From NCBI GenBank assembly GCA_012839665.1, contig DUMX01000154.1:1-17524 (forward strand): a stretch of DNA of 17,524 nucleotides, written 5' to 3'. Position 1 is the stretch's first letter. Each line of letters begins with the position of its first letter. The position numbers and the translations under genes were made by a program. The stretch is from Gelria sp. (GTDB lineage: Bacteria > Bacillota > Syntrophomonadia > Syntrophomonadales > Syntrophomonadaceae). This document shows, piece by piece, positions 7,198 through 12,806 of this stretch. A model generated the notes under the pieces. The model ran no database searches. It saw only the letters and a program-made list of their open reading frames with translations, and was not told where the DNA came from.

Positions 7198-7317
7198 TTA
7201 GCTGTGGGGAATCCGCCTTTTTTTATACATTAGCCTTTCCCGCAATTTTAAATTGCTATTAATAACAGCTTCTCTGATAGCTTCCAGAACTAGTCCCCGT
7301 AGTTTATAGGATTCCGT
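7198..7317 (-). pseudogene. remnant of a GntR-family regulator
   Basis: Between ispE and the nucleotidyltransferase gene the minus strand reads 39 codons whose middle is clearly the first helices of a GntR/FadR-type DNA-binding domain: SYKLRGLVLEAIREAVI then NSNFKLRERLM, against the family pattern of Leu-Arg...Val..Ala-Leu-Arg-Glu-Ala-Ile...Gly.Leu.Pro-Gly-Glu-Arg-Leu. It begins ACG-GAA-TCC, where ATG-GAA would be expected, just after an in-frame TAA, so no normal start codon exists. After RERLM it runs into YKKRRIPHS and a stop; the recognition helix and the whole effector domain (roughly 190 residues) are missing. The first ten codons overlap the end of ispE in another frame. I infer an old internal deletion plus start loss. 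Function is very unlikely. Confidence 0.7.
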
Positions 7318-8234
7318 TTACTGGCTACGGCCTCACTTCTGCTATAGGATGAAGTCAGGTATACTTCGCGATAGTCTTTTTTAAAGACCCGGTATGCCCT
7401 GCAGGCTGCTTCTTCATCCGAAAATATAGCGAAAACACTTGGCCCACTGCCAGACATCAGTGCATTAAGAGCCCCCGTTTCCATCAACCTGGATTTAATT
7501 ATTCCTATTTCCGGCTTTTTTCTTATACTGACTGATTCCAGTACGTTAGCCATGTAAACGGATATGTTTATAATATCTCCTTTATTCCATACTTGCAAAA
7601 AACTCTTCGTATCCGGAAATTGCTCCACTGATTCTAAGTCTAGTTCGGAATAAACTTGAGCGGTAGATAGCTCAAAGTCTGGTTTTACAATTAATATATA
7701 AGGTATAAACCTGGCCGGCAGGGATTCTAATAGTTCCCCCCGGCCCCGGGCTACAGCGGTAACACCCTGACCAAGTAGTACGCCAGGACGAGGCTGGTAG
7801 TACTGCCCGGATAAACAAAAAGCTACATCTGAACCAATGGCAGCAGCCATCTCAAGTAACTGTTGACGGGAAAGCCGGCAGTCGTATAAATAATTAATGC
7901 CTGCTAATACTGCGGCAGCATCAGTACTTCCACCTGCTAATCCGGCACCTACCGGTATGTTTTTCTCTATATATATTTTAACTCCCGCTCCCGGCTGGTA
8001 TTTCTTTAAAATTACCAGAGCTGCCTTATAGACCAGGTTCTCCTGATCCAGAGGTATTTGACTGCTATTAGTTGCCAGCTCAATACCTGCAGGGCGGGCT
8101 TCCAGGATTATGCGGTCGTAAAGGTTAACTTGATGCATAACCGTCTCCAGTTCGTGATAACCATCACTACGTTTACCTATTACATCCAGGGTAAGGTTAA
8201 TTTTAGCAGGTGCTTCTATAGTTACTGTATGCAT
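7290..8234 (-). CDS. ispE: 4-diphosphocytidyl-2-C-methyl-D-erythritol kinase
   Basis: IspE phosphorylates CDP-methylerythritol with ATP in the MEP pathway to isoprenoids. The 314-residue GHMP kinase shows APAKINLTLDVIGKR with Lys11, DGYHELETVMHQVNLYD, the phosphate loop PVGAGLAGGSTDAAA (94-108), catalytic Asp136 in IGSDVAFCL and the third motif LMSGSGPSVFAIF. It is about 25 residues longer than the usual 285-290. The extra C-terminus overlaps the start of the degraded GntR gene, so the original stop may have lain earlier. AGGAG eight to nine bases before the ATG supports the start. The upstream region is repeat-rich and I see no convincing promoter. It is the first gene of the minus-strand housekeeping block. 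Confidence 0.96.
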   Translation of the reverse strand: MHTVTIEAPAKINLTLDVIGKRSDGYHELETVMHQVNLYDRIILEARPAGIELATNSSQIPLDQENLVYKAALVILKKYQPGAGVKIYIEKNIPVGAGLAGGSTDAAAVLAGINYLYDCRLSRQQLLEMAAAIGSDVAFCLSGQYYQPRPGVLLGQGVTAVARGRGELLESLPARFIPYILIVKPDFELSTAQVYSELDLESVEQFPDTKSFLQVWNKGDIINISVYMANVLESVSIRKKPEIGIIKSRLMETGALNALMSGSGPSVFAIFSDEEAACRAYRVFKKDYREVYLTSSYSRSEAVASKRNPINYGD

Positions 8235-8289
8235 TTATACTACTCCTATGTTTTTAAATTAATCCTATGTGTTTGCTAAAAACACCCAA

Positions 8290-8354
8290 CCACCTATTTT
8301 CTTATTAACCCGCCATGCCCCGAGGACACAACCACCCATGAAAATAGCGGGTGG
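8290..8354. repeat. imperfect hairpin upstream of ispE
   Basis: CCACC plus TATTTTC (8290-8301) pairs with GAAAATA (8340-8346) and GGTGG (8350-8354), with three unpaired bases between the two right-hand blocks. The loop is 38 bases. It adjoins repeat copy 2 and may be part of the same composite element. Confidence 0.45.
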
Positions 8355-8377
8355 GCTTTAAGTTTTTGTAATAAAAG

Positions 8378-8488
8378 GAAATGCGTAAGCATTTCAACGT
8401 TAATTCTTAATTAACCCCGTATTTTGGGTTACCACTGAACTTTGTCATACCTATAACGTCTGCTACCAGCACTCTATTTTCTTATTAT
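8378..8488 (+). repeat. modular intergenic repeat, copy 2
   Basis: This copy starts with the hairpin GAAATGC-GTAA-GCATTTC (8378-8395) and the A/T block to 8412, as at 2083-2116. The next part (about 8410-8477) is an inverted near-copy of 17342-17410, and the end (from 8461) begins GCTACCAGCAC as at 2411. It is the shortest and simplest of the three copies. Confidence 0.75.
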
Positions 8489-8535
8489 ATCTTAAATTCC
8501 TTATGACCAATATTTTTTCCTTTATATCTGAGCCA

Positions 8536-8571
8536 AATAAAAAGGGGGAACGGCTTGGTAGACCGCTCCCC
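8536..8571 (-). terminator. terminator of spoIIR
   Basis: Stem GGGGAACGG (8545-8553) pairs with CCGCTCCCC (8563-8571) apart from an A/C mismatch near the base, with a 9-base loop. On the minus strand it is followed by CTTTTTATTT. It lies about 50 bases beyond the spoIIR stop codon. Confidence 0.75.
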
Positions 8572-8620
8572 GTGTTTAGGGGGGGAATGTAATGAGATTT
8601 AAGAAAATTAGCTTAATTTA

Positions 8621-9190
8621 TTATTTCCCAGACAGCTTAACTTTTACTCCCTGTGGGAGTAGTTCCAGGCATTTTAGACTAACCTGGGCTTCAGCAGGGC
8701 TATCCAGGCTTAAACCTTTATCAGATGAAGACACCATGCACAAGGGGGGAAACAGGACACACCACCAGTTTTTTCCCTCACCTTCACCCAATACTACCCT
8801 TACTGCTTCATAACGTCCCTGGGGAAAGACTAAATTACCGTAGTTTTTGGTAGGAAAATCAAATTGGCCTACATAAACTTCTACCGGATAATCATATCCC
8901 CGGGAAGTTACCAGTGATTCTGCTTCTTGTTTAATCTCCGCCTTTTTGCTTATAGCAATACGACGTGCTTCCTGAGCTGAATCTACACTCCTAAACTCCT
9001 CACTCATCTGGGTGACGATATGGTCTTTAACTGCTAGTTTTAAGGCCTGGTCGGCAGGTGAATCGCTGTTAGCCACCACATGCAGTCGCAATACACTTTT
9101 GTTTAAAGGTTGATTATATTCTATATAAGCATAAGAACCCAGTAAGATTGCGAATAATATCAATAAGACAGTAATAAAATTTTTTTTCAT
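8621..9190 (-). CDS. spoIIR: stage II sporulation protein R
   Basis: SpoIIR is the signal protein made in the forespore and exported to the intermembrane space, where it triggers SpoIIGA to process pro-sigma-E in the mother cell. The 189-residue product has a hydrophobic N-terminal segment (about 5-22), then the family motifs VLRLHVVANSDSPADQ (33-48), DFPTKNYGN, FPQGRYEAVRVVLGEG and NWWCVLFPPLC. Length is slightly short of Bacillus SpoIIR but complete in the conserved core. GAGGGGG about nine bases before the ATG is the ribosome binding site. A sigma-F-like promoter lies immediately upstream and a terminator downstream, so it is monocistronic. Its presence marks the host as an endospore former. 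Confidence 0.96.
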   Translation of the reverse strand: MKKNFITVLLILFAILLGSYAYIEYNQPLNKSVLRLHVVANSDSPADQALKLAVKDHIVTQMSEEFRSVDSAQEARRIAISKKAEIKQEAESLVTSRGYDYPVEVYVGQFDFPTKNYGNLVFPQGRYEAVRVVLGEGEGKNWWCVLFPPLCMVSSSDKGLSLDSPAEAQVSLKCLELLPQGVKVKLSGK

Positions 9191-9217
9191 TAAATGTGTC
9201 CCCCTCTCTGTATTAAA

Positions 9218-9247
9218 AATTATTTCCTAAAAATTATGATTTAATAC
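9218..9247 (-). promoter_or_regulatory. sigma-F-like promoter of spoIIR
   Basis: On the minus strand GTATT (9243-9247) and GGAAATAATT (9218-9227) are 15 bases apart. The -10 matches the forespore sigma-F pattern GGnrAnAnTw at every defined base and the -35 matches GTATA in four of five. Transcription would begin around 9211, just before the ribosome binding site. Control by sigma-F is what is known for spoIIR in Bacillus. Confidence 0.65.
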
Positions 9248-9382
9248 GGGAATAGACACAAATGACACAGATTGTTTTTTAAAATATAACCTGGCCCGGC
9301 TACTATTAAGCAAAGCAGCGGATTTGATGCTCTTTTTCGAGTATTTGTTCCAATTTGGCATGGATTTTAGCGTATATTGTCG

Positions 9383-9409
9383 TTGAAAAGGGCTTGCTTA
9401 ACCTATAAA
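9383..9409 (+). promoter_or_regulatory. weak candidate promoter of the plus-strand gene
   Basis: TTGAAA (9383-9388) and TATAAA (9404-9409) are only 15 bases apart, shorter than the preferred 17. No better pair was found ahead of the gene at 9449. Confidence 0.3.
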
Positions 9410-9448
9410 CTAACAATATAGGGGGTAATAATTCTAGGAGGTATAGTT

Positions 9449-9925
9449 TTGCAGTACAAGATAGGAGTTTTATTTGACCTGGAGGTGGCGGCTTCCCATC
9501 CATCAATACCTGCAAGTATTATTTCTTATATTAATCGTAGTTTGGTGCCGCTCTGTTACAAAAAACCTGAATTGCTCCCTACTGAGATTAGCCAGATACT
9601 TAATAATAGAAATAACAGATATCATATTATGGGTGCAATTCCCCAAGAACTGGATGACAGGCAGCTTTTTGTTGATTTACAGATGGAAAAAAGTGATGAG
9701 CTGGGAATAGTGTACCTGCATGGTAGGTTTAAGGTGTTTGTTAACACCATGGAGAAACCAACAATAGAAGATGTTTTCCATGTTATACTTAACCAGGACT
9801 CAAGGATGGAGGCCCTGAACCGGCGGGTATATTTAAATGGGGAGTCGGTAGACTATAAAGTTTATCCTCGCAGTAAAAAGCAGGTCATTGCACCTGTTCA
9901 TGAAAATATTCCCAGGTTAGCGTAA
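9449..9925 (+). CDS. unrecognised 158-residue protein, TTG start
   Basis: This is the only plus-strand gene of the window. I do not recognise the family. The product has no signal peptide, membrane segment, cysteine motif or catalytic motif that I can see; it looks like a soluble mixed alpha/beta protein with charged segments (QMEKSDELG, NQDSRMEALNRR) and a basic C-terminal stretch (YPRSKKQV). The start is TTG at 9449, decided by a perfect AGGAGG at 9436-9441 seven bases upstream; the first ATG in frame would come well inside the protein. A perfect 15-bp terminator stem begins within its stop codon. It stands between spoIIR (divergent) and tupC (convergent), so context gives no clear role. 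Confidence 0.75.
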   Translation: MQYKIGVLFDLEVAASHPSIPASIISYINRSLVPLCYKKPELLPTEISQILNNRNNRYHIMGAIPQELDDRQLFVDLQMEKSDELGIVYLHGRFKVFVNTMEKPTIEDVFHVILNQDSRMEALNRRVYLNGESVDYKVYPRSKKQVIAPVHENIPRLA

Positions 9926-9956
9926 ACAATTCCGGGGAAAGTCCCCGGAATTGTTT
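9924..9956. terminator. bidirectional terminator between convergent genes
   Basis: A perfect 15-bp stem (9924-9938 with 9942-9956) closes a 3-base loop. It starts inside the stop codon of the plus-strand gene and ends two bases before the tupC stop. The plus-strand side is followed by GTTTAG; T-richness within the arm ends serves both directions. Confidence 0.85.
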
Positions 9957-9958
9957 GT

Positions 9959-10693
9959 TTAGAACACGATTTCGCCTTTTATAAAGGAACGGGTTCTTTT
10001 GTCCTGGGCATTATCAAAAAGTTTTTGGGTCTCACCTTTTTCAATGATTCTTCCTTCCCACATAAAAAATATTTCCTCAGATAAGCGACGAGCCTGAAAC
10101 AGGTTATGGGTTACCATTATTATAGTAGTTCCCATCTCTTTGTTTATATATTGAATATAGTGCTCAATATCTAAAGCACTGGCCGGGTCAATATTGGAAG
10201 TAGGTTCATCCAAAAAAAGCACCCGGGGCTTTACCGCCAGGGCACGGGCAATAGCAACTTTTTGCCTTTCTCCCCCGGACAGGTTGCGAGCTTGCTGGTT
10301 AATAAAATCCATCATGCCTAACAGTTCCAGGCTCTCGTTTACTATTCTCTTCTCTTCCGCTGCAGCTGTTTTTCTAACCCGTAAACCATAGGCCACATTA
10401 TAGTAAACACTACCTTCAAACATAAAGGAGGTTTGAGTCACCATAGCCATCTGCCGCCGCAGACGTACCACCTGGCTTTTTTGCCAGGTAACCTCCTCGC
10501 CCAGAATATGCATTTTGCCGGTATCATTTAAGGTTAAGAGTGACATAATGCGAAAAAGGGTGGTTTTACCAGCACCATTGGGCCCCAGAATGCAGTAAAT
10601 CCGGCCTCCTCCTATTTCCAGGTTATCTATGTTTAAGACCTCACGCTGGCCATAACTTTTACTTATATTAAACAATTTGAATTCTGCGTTCAT
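9959..10693 (-). CDS. tupC: tungstate ABC transporter, ATP-binding protein
   Basis: TupC is the ATPase of the tungstate importer TupABC and sits at the inner face of the membrane. The 244-residue product has Walker A GPNGAGKTT (37-45), Q-loop Gln87, signature LSGGERQ (138-144), Walker B VLFLDEP (158-164) and switch His196. It lacks the C-terminal regulatory domain seen in ModC. The assignment to tungstate comes from tupA and tupB next to it. Its start overlaps the end of tupB by 26 bases, which suggests translational coupling; GAGGA lies upstream of the ATG. It is the last gene of the operon and ends at the bidirectional terminator. Confidence 0.93.
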   Translation of the reverse strand: MNAEFKLFNISKSYGQREVLNIDNLEIGGGRIYCILGPNGAGKTTLFRIMSLLTLNDTGKMHILGEEVTWQKSQVVRLRRQMAMVTQTSFMFEGSVYYNVAYGLRVRKTAAAEEKRIVNESLELLGMMDFINQQARNLSGGERQKVAIARALAVKPRVLFLDEPTSNIDPASALDIEHYIQYINKEMGTTIIMVTHNLFQARRLSEEIFFMWEGRIIEKGETQKLFDNAQDKRTRSFIKGEIVF

Positions 10694-11387
10694 CTGTAAA
10701 GGTCCTCTTTTCCAAACTAAGTATTAACAGCATAATTAAGAAGGCAATTAATAACAGCACCATACCTATAGCCAGGGCGGAACTGTCATTTCCCATCCTG
10801 GTTTCCAGTACGATAGAGGTGGTAAGTACCCGGGTTTCCCCCTTGATGTTTCCCCCTACCATCATAACCGCACCTACTTCAGCAATTAACCGGCCCAAAG
10901 CGGTAGTCAAAGCTGCAATTATGCCCATACGTGACTCCCTTATAATAGCCCAACTAGCCTGTCGACGAGTAGCTCCCAGGGTAGCGGCAGTGTCAAATAC
11001 CTCCTGGGGCTGGGCCATAACCGCCCGAGCAGTTAAACCACAAACTATAGGGAATCCTAATAAGACCTGGGCTATAATCATGGCGGTGGGAGTAAACATG
11101 AGTTGAAAATAGCCGAAGGGGCCACTGGTACTTAAAAATAGAAAAACCAGCAAACCAGCCAGTACCGGGGGTAACCCCATAAAGGTATAGGTAATATTAA
11201 GTAAAGTTTTACGTCCGGGAAATTCTTTTAAGGCCAGCACGGTACCCAGGGGTATACCCATAATAGCTGCTAATAATAAAGCCGATACAGAAACCTGGAT
11301 AGAGAGCAAGGTTATATGTACCAGTTCCGGGTCCATTGCGACTATTAATAAAAATCCTTCTTTTAAGCCTTGCCAGATAACATCCAT
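10668..11387 (-). CDS. tupB: tungstate ABC transporter, permease
   Basis: TupB forms the membrane channel of the tungstate importer. The 239-residue product is hydrophobic, with about five or six membrane spans (roughly 25-50, 62-88, 98-120, 155-180, 203-225), and carries the EAA loop that docks with the ATPase: DTAATLGATRRQASWAII at 132-149. The GRLIAEVGAVMMVGGN segment after it is typical of TupB-type permeases. GGAG nine bases before the ATG at 11387 supports the start. It follows tupA only after a 242-base gap holding a terminator and a palindromic element, so it may be expressed at a lower level than the binding protein. Confidence 0.94.
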   Translation of the reverse strand: MDVIWQGLKEGFLLIVAMDPELVHITLLSIQVSVSALLLAAIMGIPLGTVLALKEFPGRKTLLNITYTFMGLPPVLAGLLVFLFLSTSGPFGYFQLMFTPTAMIIAQVLLGFPIVCGLTARAVMAQPQEVFDTAATLGATRRQASWAIIRESRMGIIAALTTALGRLIAEVGAVMMVGGNIKGETRVLTTSIVLETRMGNDSSALAIGMVLLLIAFLIMLLILSLEKRTFTDERRIQIV

Positions 11388-11426
11388 TTATCTTTCTCCA
11401 AAATAGAATTTATTGATACGAACATA

Positions 11427-11517
11427 GGCACCAGCACTTAACCCAGTGCTTTAAGTCCGGTTCCTTCCTTACCAGGCTTTTTGGTTTCTAGTAAGGTTTT
11501 CTTAAGTGCTAAGTGCC
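11427..11517. repeat. 91-bp palindromic element between tupA and tupB
   Basis: Outer arms GGCAC/GTGCC (11427-11431 and 11513-11517) and AGCACTTAA/TTAAGTGCT (11433-11441 and 11502-11510) pair with a 1/2-base internal loop. Inner arms CCTTACCAG (11467-11475) and CTAGTAAGG (11488-11496) pair with one G-U on the minus-strand RNA. The sequence CCAGCACTTAAC is shared with the element at 6189-6294. Confidence 0.65.
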
Positions 11518-11584
11518 AGGGTTATACAGCTTTCGGTCCCCTTACCCTTTATCCTTGCGAGTATGGGGATTAATATTTGAATAA

Positions 11585-11614
11585 ACAGGAGATGAGGTTA
11601 GCCCCATCTCCTGT
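11585..11614 (-). terminator. terminator-like hairpin directly after tupA
   Basis: A 10-bp perfect stem, ACAGGAGATG (11585-11594) with its complement at 11605-11614, lies 15 bases past the tupA stop. On the minus strand the tail is TTTATT, rather weak. It probably lets only part of the transcripts continue into tupBC. Confidence 0.6.
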
Positions 11615-11629
11615 GTAAATGATTATAGA

Positions 11630-12517
11630 TTATTTGGCATCAGGAACAAATAGCTGCTGCCCATATTTATCTACACCATATTCGCCTATCATTTTCTGGC
11701 CTTTTTCTGAAACCATCCAGTCGATGAAGGCATTGGCACCTTCAAGGTTAGTATTGGGATACTTATCTTTGCTAATAGCTATTACACCATAGGGATTCAA
11801 GAGACTGGCATCGCCTTCTACTACGGGTACCAGCTGGTATTTATCCTTAAGTGCCAGGAAGGTAGCCCGGTCAATCAAGGTATAAGCTTTCATTTCATTG
11901 GCCATGCGGAAAGTGTCGCCCATGCCTTTGCCTACAGATTTATACCAATCGCCCTGCGGGGTAATACCTGCTTTATCCCAGACTGACTTCTCTTTTTTAT
12001 GAGTTCCGGAATCATCGCCCCGAGATACAAAAGTAGACTTGGTGTCAACTATTTTTTTCATAGCTACTACTATGTCTTTTTCACCTTTGATGCCTGCAGG
12101 ATCATTTTCAGGTCCAACAATTAAGAAATCATTATACATAACATCTTTACGATTTACTCCATAGCCCGCAGCTACAAATTCATCCTCAGCCTTACGGGAA
12201 TGGACCAGCAGAACATCAACATCACCCTTTTCGCCCATGTTTATAGCAGCACCTGTACCTACCGCAATAATCTCCAGATTATAACCAGTATCTTTCTCAA
12301 ATTCCGGTTTAAGTACGTCTAACAGTCCGGAATCCTGAGTGCTGGTAGTGGTAGCTAGTTTTAGTTTGGGATTATCCGGTGTGGGAGTAACCTGCTCAGC
12401 AACTTTGTCAGGAGTTTTCTCGGGTTCAGCCTGGTTGCCGCACCCAGCCATAACACCGACTAAAAACATCATTGCTAATAATAATGCAAACAGTTTGTTC
12501 TTACCTAATTTTCTCAT
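11630..12517 (-). CDS. tupA: tungstate-binding lipoprotein
   Basis: TupA is the extracellular, membrane-anchored solute-binding protein of the tungstate transporter. The 295-residue product has a basic start (MRKLGKNK), a hydrophobic signal segment and a lipobox-like MAGC with Cys26 as the probable lipid-carrying residue, followed by a Pro/Thr-rich linker. The TupA signature ATTTSTQDSGLLDVL and the SRGDDSGTHKKE motif are both present, which separates it from ModA and WtpA. Start 12517 is chosen over 12583 because GGAAGGAG lies seven bases before it and the signal peptide begins there. A structured leader of about 200 bases precedes it. Tungsten uptake suggests tungsten-containing formate dehydrogenase or aldehyde oxidoreductase in the host. 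Confidence 0.95.
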   Translation of the reverse strand: MRKLGKNKLFALLLAMMFLVGVMAGCGNQAEPEKTPDKVAEQVTPTPDNPKLKLATTTSTQDSGLLDVLKPEFEKDTGYNLEIIAVGTGAAINMGEKGDVDVLLVHSRKAEDEFVAAGYGVNRKDVMYNDFLIVGPENDPAGIKGEKDIVVAMKKIVDTKSTFVSRGDDSGTHKKEKSVWDKAGITPQGDWYKSVGKGMGDTFRMANEMKAYTLIDRATFLALKDKYQLVPVVEGDASLLNPYGVIAISKDKYPNTNLEGANAFIDWMVSEKGQKMIGEYGVDKYGQQLFVPDAK

Positions 12518-12554
12518 ACTTATCTCCTTCCATGAAACATTACTATACATAAGT

Positions 12555-12587
12555 AAAAAACGGGTTAGCCAACCATATAGCAACCCG
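12555..12587 (-). terminator. terminator-like hairpin in the tupA leader
   Basis: On the minus strand CGGGTT (12582-12587) pairs with AACCCG (12561-12566) and is followed at once by six T (12555-12560). It lies between the structured leader domain and the tupA start, where the expression platform of a transcription-terminating riboswitch would be expected. Confidence 0.6.
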
Positions 12588-12610
12588 ATAATTATTTACA
12601 TTAAGCATCC

Positions 12611-12708
12611 TCTCCTTTCCATAATGGGAGGCATAATCGTTTCCGATTATACCCTGACGGTTTATATCCCATAATTTCGTGTCAATTTTAGGCATATAAA
12701 CTCGGAGA
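12611..12708 (-). ncRNA. candidate Moco/tungsten-cofactor riboswitch aptamer
   Basis: The tupA leader folds by eye into a three-way arrangement. A closing stem pairs TCTCC (12704-12708) with GGAGA (12611-12615). Hairpin A pairs GTTTATAT (12694-12701) with ATATAAAC (12660-12667) and continues after one bulged base for nine more positions with a single mismatch. Hairpin B (12630-12653) is a 10-bp stem capped by a GAAA tetraloop, fully paired as RNA because its only non-Watson-Crick position is U-G. Moco riboswitches are known upstream of molybdate and tungstate transporters and contain a GNRA-capped hairpin, and CTCCGAG and GCCTCCCA here resemble what I recall of their conserved segments. The class assignment is inference; the structure is visible. 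Confidence 0.5.
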
Positions 12709-12725
12709 TTGTTCATCTGTTAATA

Positions 12726-12754
12726 ATTATAATATATTTCCGCGATGGTAGCAA
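12726..12754 (-). promoter_or_regulatory. probable promoter of the tup operon
   Basis: TTGCTA (12749-12754) and TATAAT (12726-12731) on the minus strand are separated by 17 bases. The predicted start near 12719 puts the whole candidate aptamer in the transcript. Confidence 0.6.
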
Positions 12755-12769
12755 AAATGCTGTCAGCAT
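12753..12769 (-). terminator. weak terminator candidate after the SDR gene
   Basis: A short inverted repeat ATGCTG/CAGCAT (12757-12769) with almost no loop precedes TTTTTG on the minus strand, about 40 bases past the SDR stop. The T run overlaps the tup -35 region. It is the only candidate seen at the end of the sugar operon. Confidence 0.3.
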
Positions 12770-12806
12770 AAATTTTATTTTATTACCCCATCATAATTGC
12801 TCATAT

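Larger units (their letters stand above)
8235..8620. other. gene-free stretch with hairpins and repeat copy
   Basis: No gene is seen. From the left it holds the ispE ribosome binding site, an imperfect hairpin with arms 8290-8301 and 8340-8354, repeat copy 2 (8378-8488) and the spoIIR terminator (8536-8571). The plus-strand open frame at 8592-8813 is antisense to the end of spoIIR. Confidence 0.6.

Noticed and set aside
8592..8813. 73-codon plus-strand open frame beginning near the spoIIR terminator
   Set aside because: It is antisense to the conserved C-terminal part of spoIIR. The G-run ahead of it (8580-8586) looks like a ribosome site, but the product resembles nothing.
9306..9515. 69-codon minus-strand open frame with a protein-like end (KIHAKLEQILEKEHQ)
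   Set aside because: It overlaps the start of the better supported plus-strand gene and has no clear ribosome binding site. A decayed gene tail cannot be excluded, but I match it to no family.
12630..12653. DNA operator for a ModE/TunR-like regulator at the tupA promoter
   Set aside because: The inverted repeat looked at first like an operator overlapping a TATAAT, but that TATAAT has no -35 at a proper distance, while a good promoter lies upstream at 12726-12754. The GAAA loop and U-G pair fit an RNA hairpin better. An operator role is not excluded.
12680..12685. Perfect TTGACA as a -35 box upstream of tupA
   Set aside because: The nearest -10-like boxes are 13 (TATAAA) and 28 (TATAAT) bases away, both unsuitable, and the hexamer falls in the loop region of hairpin A.
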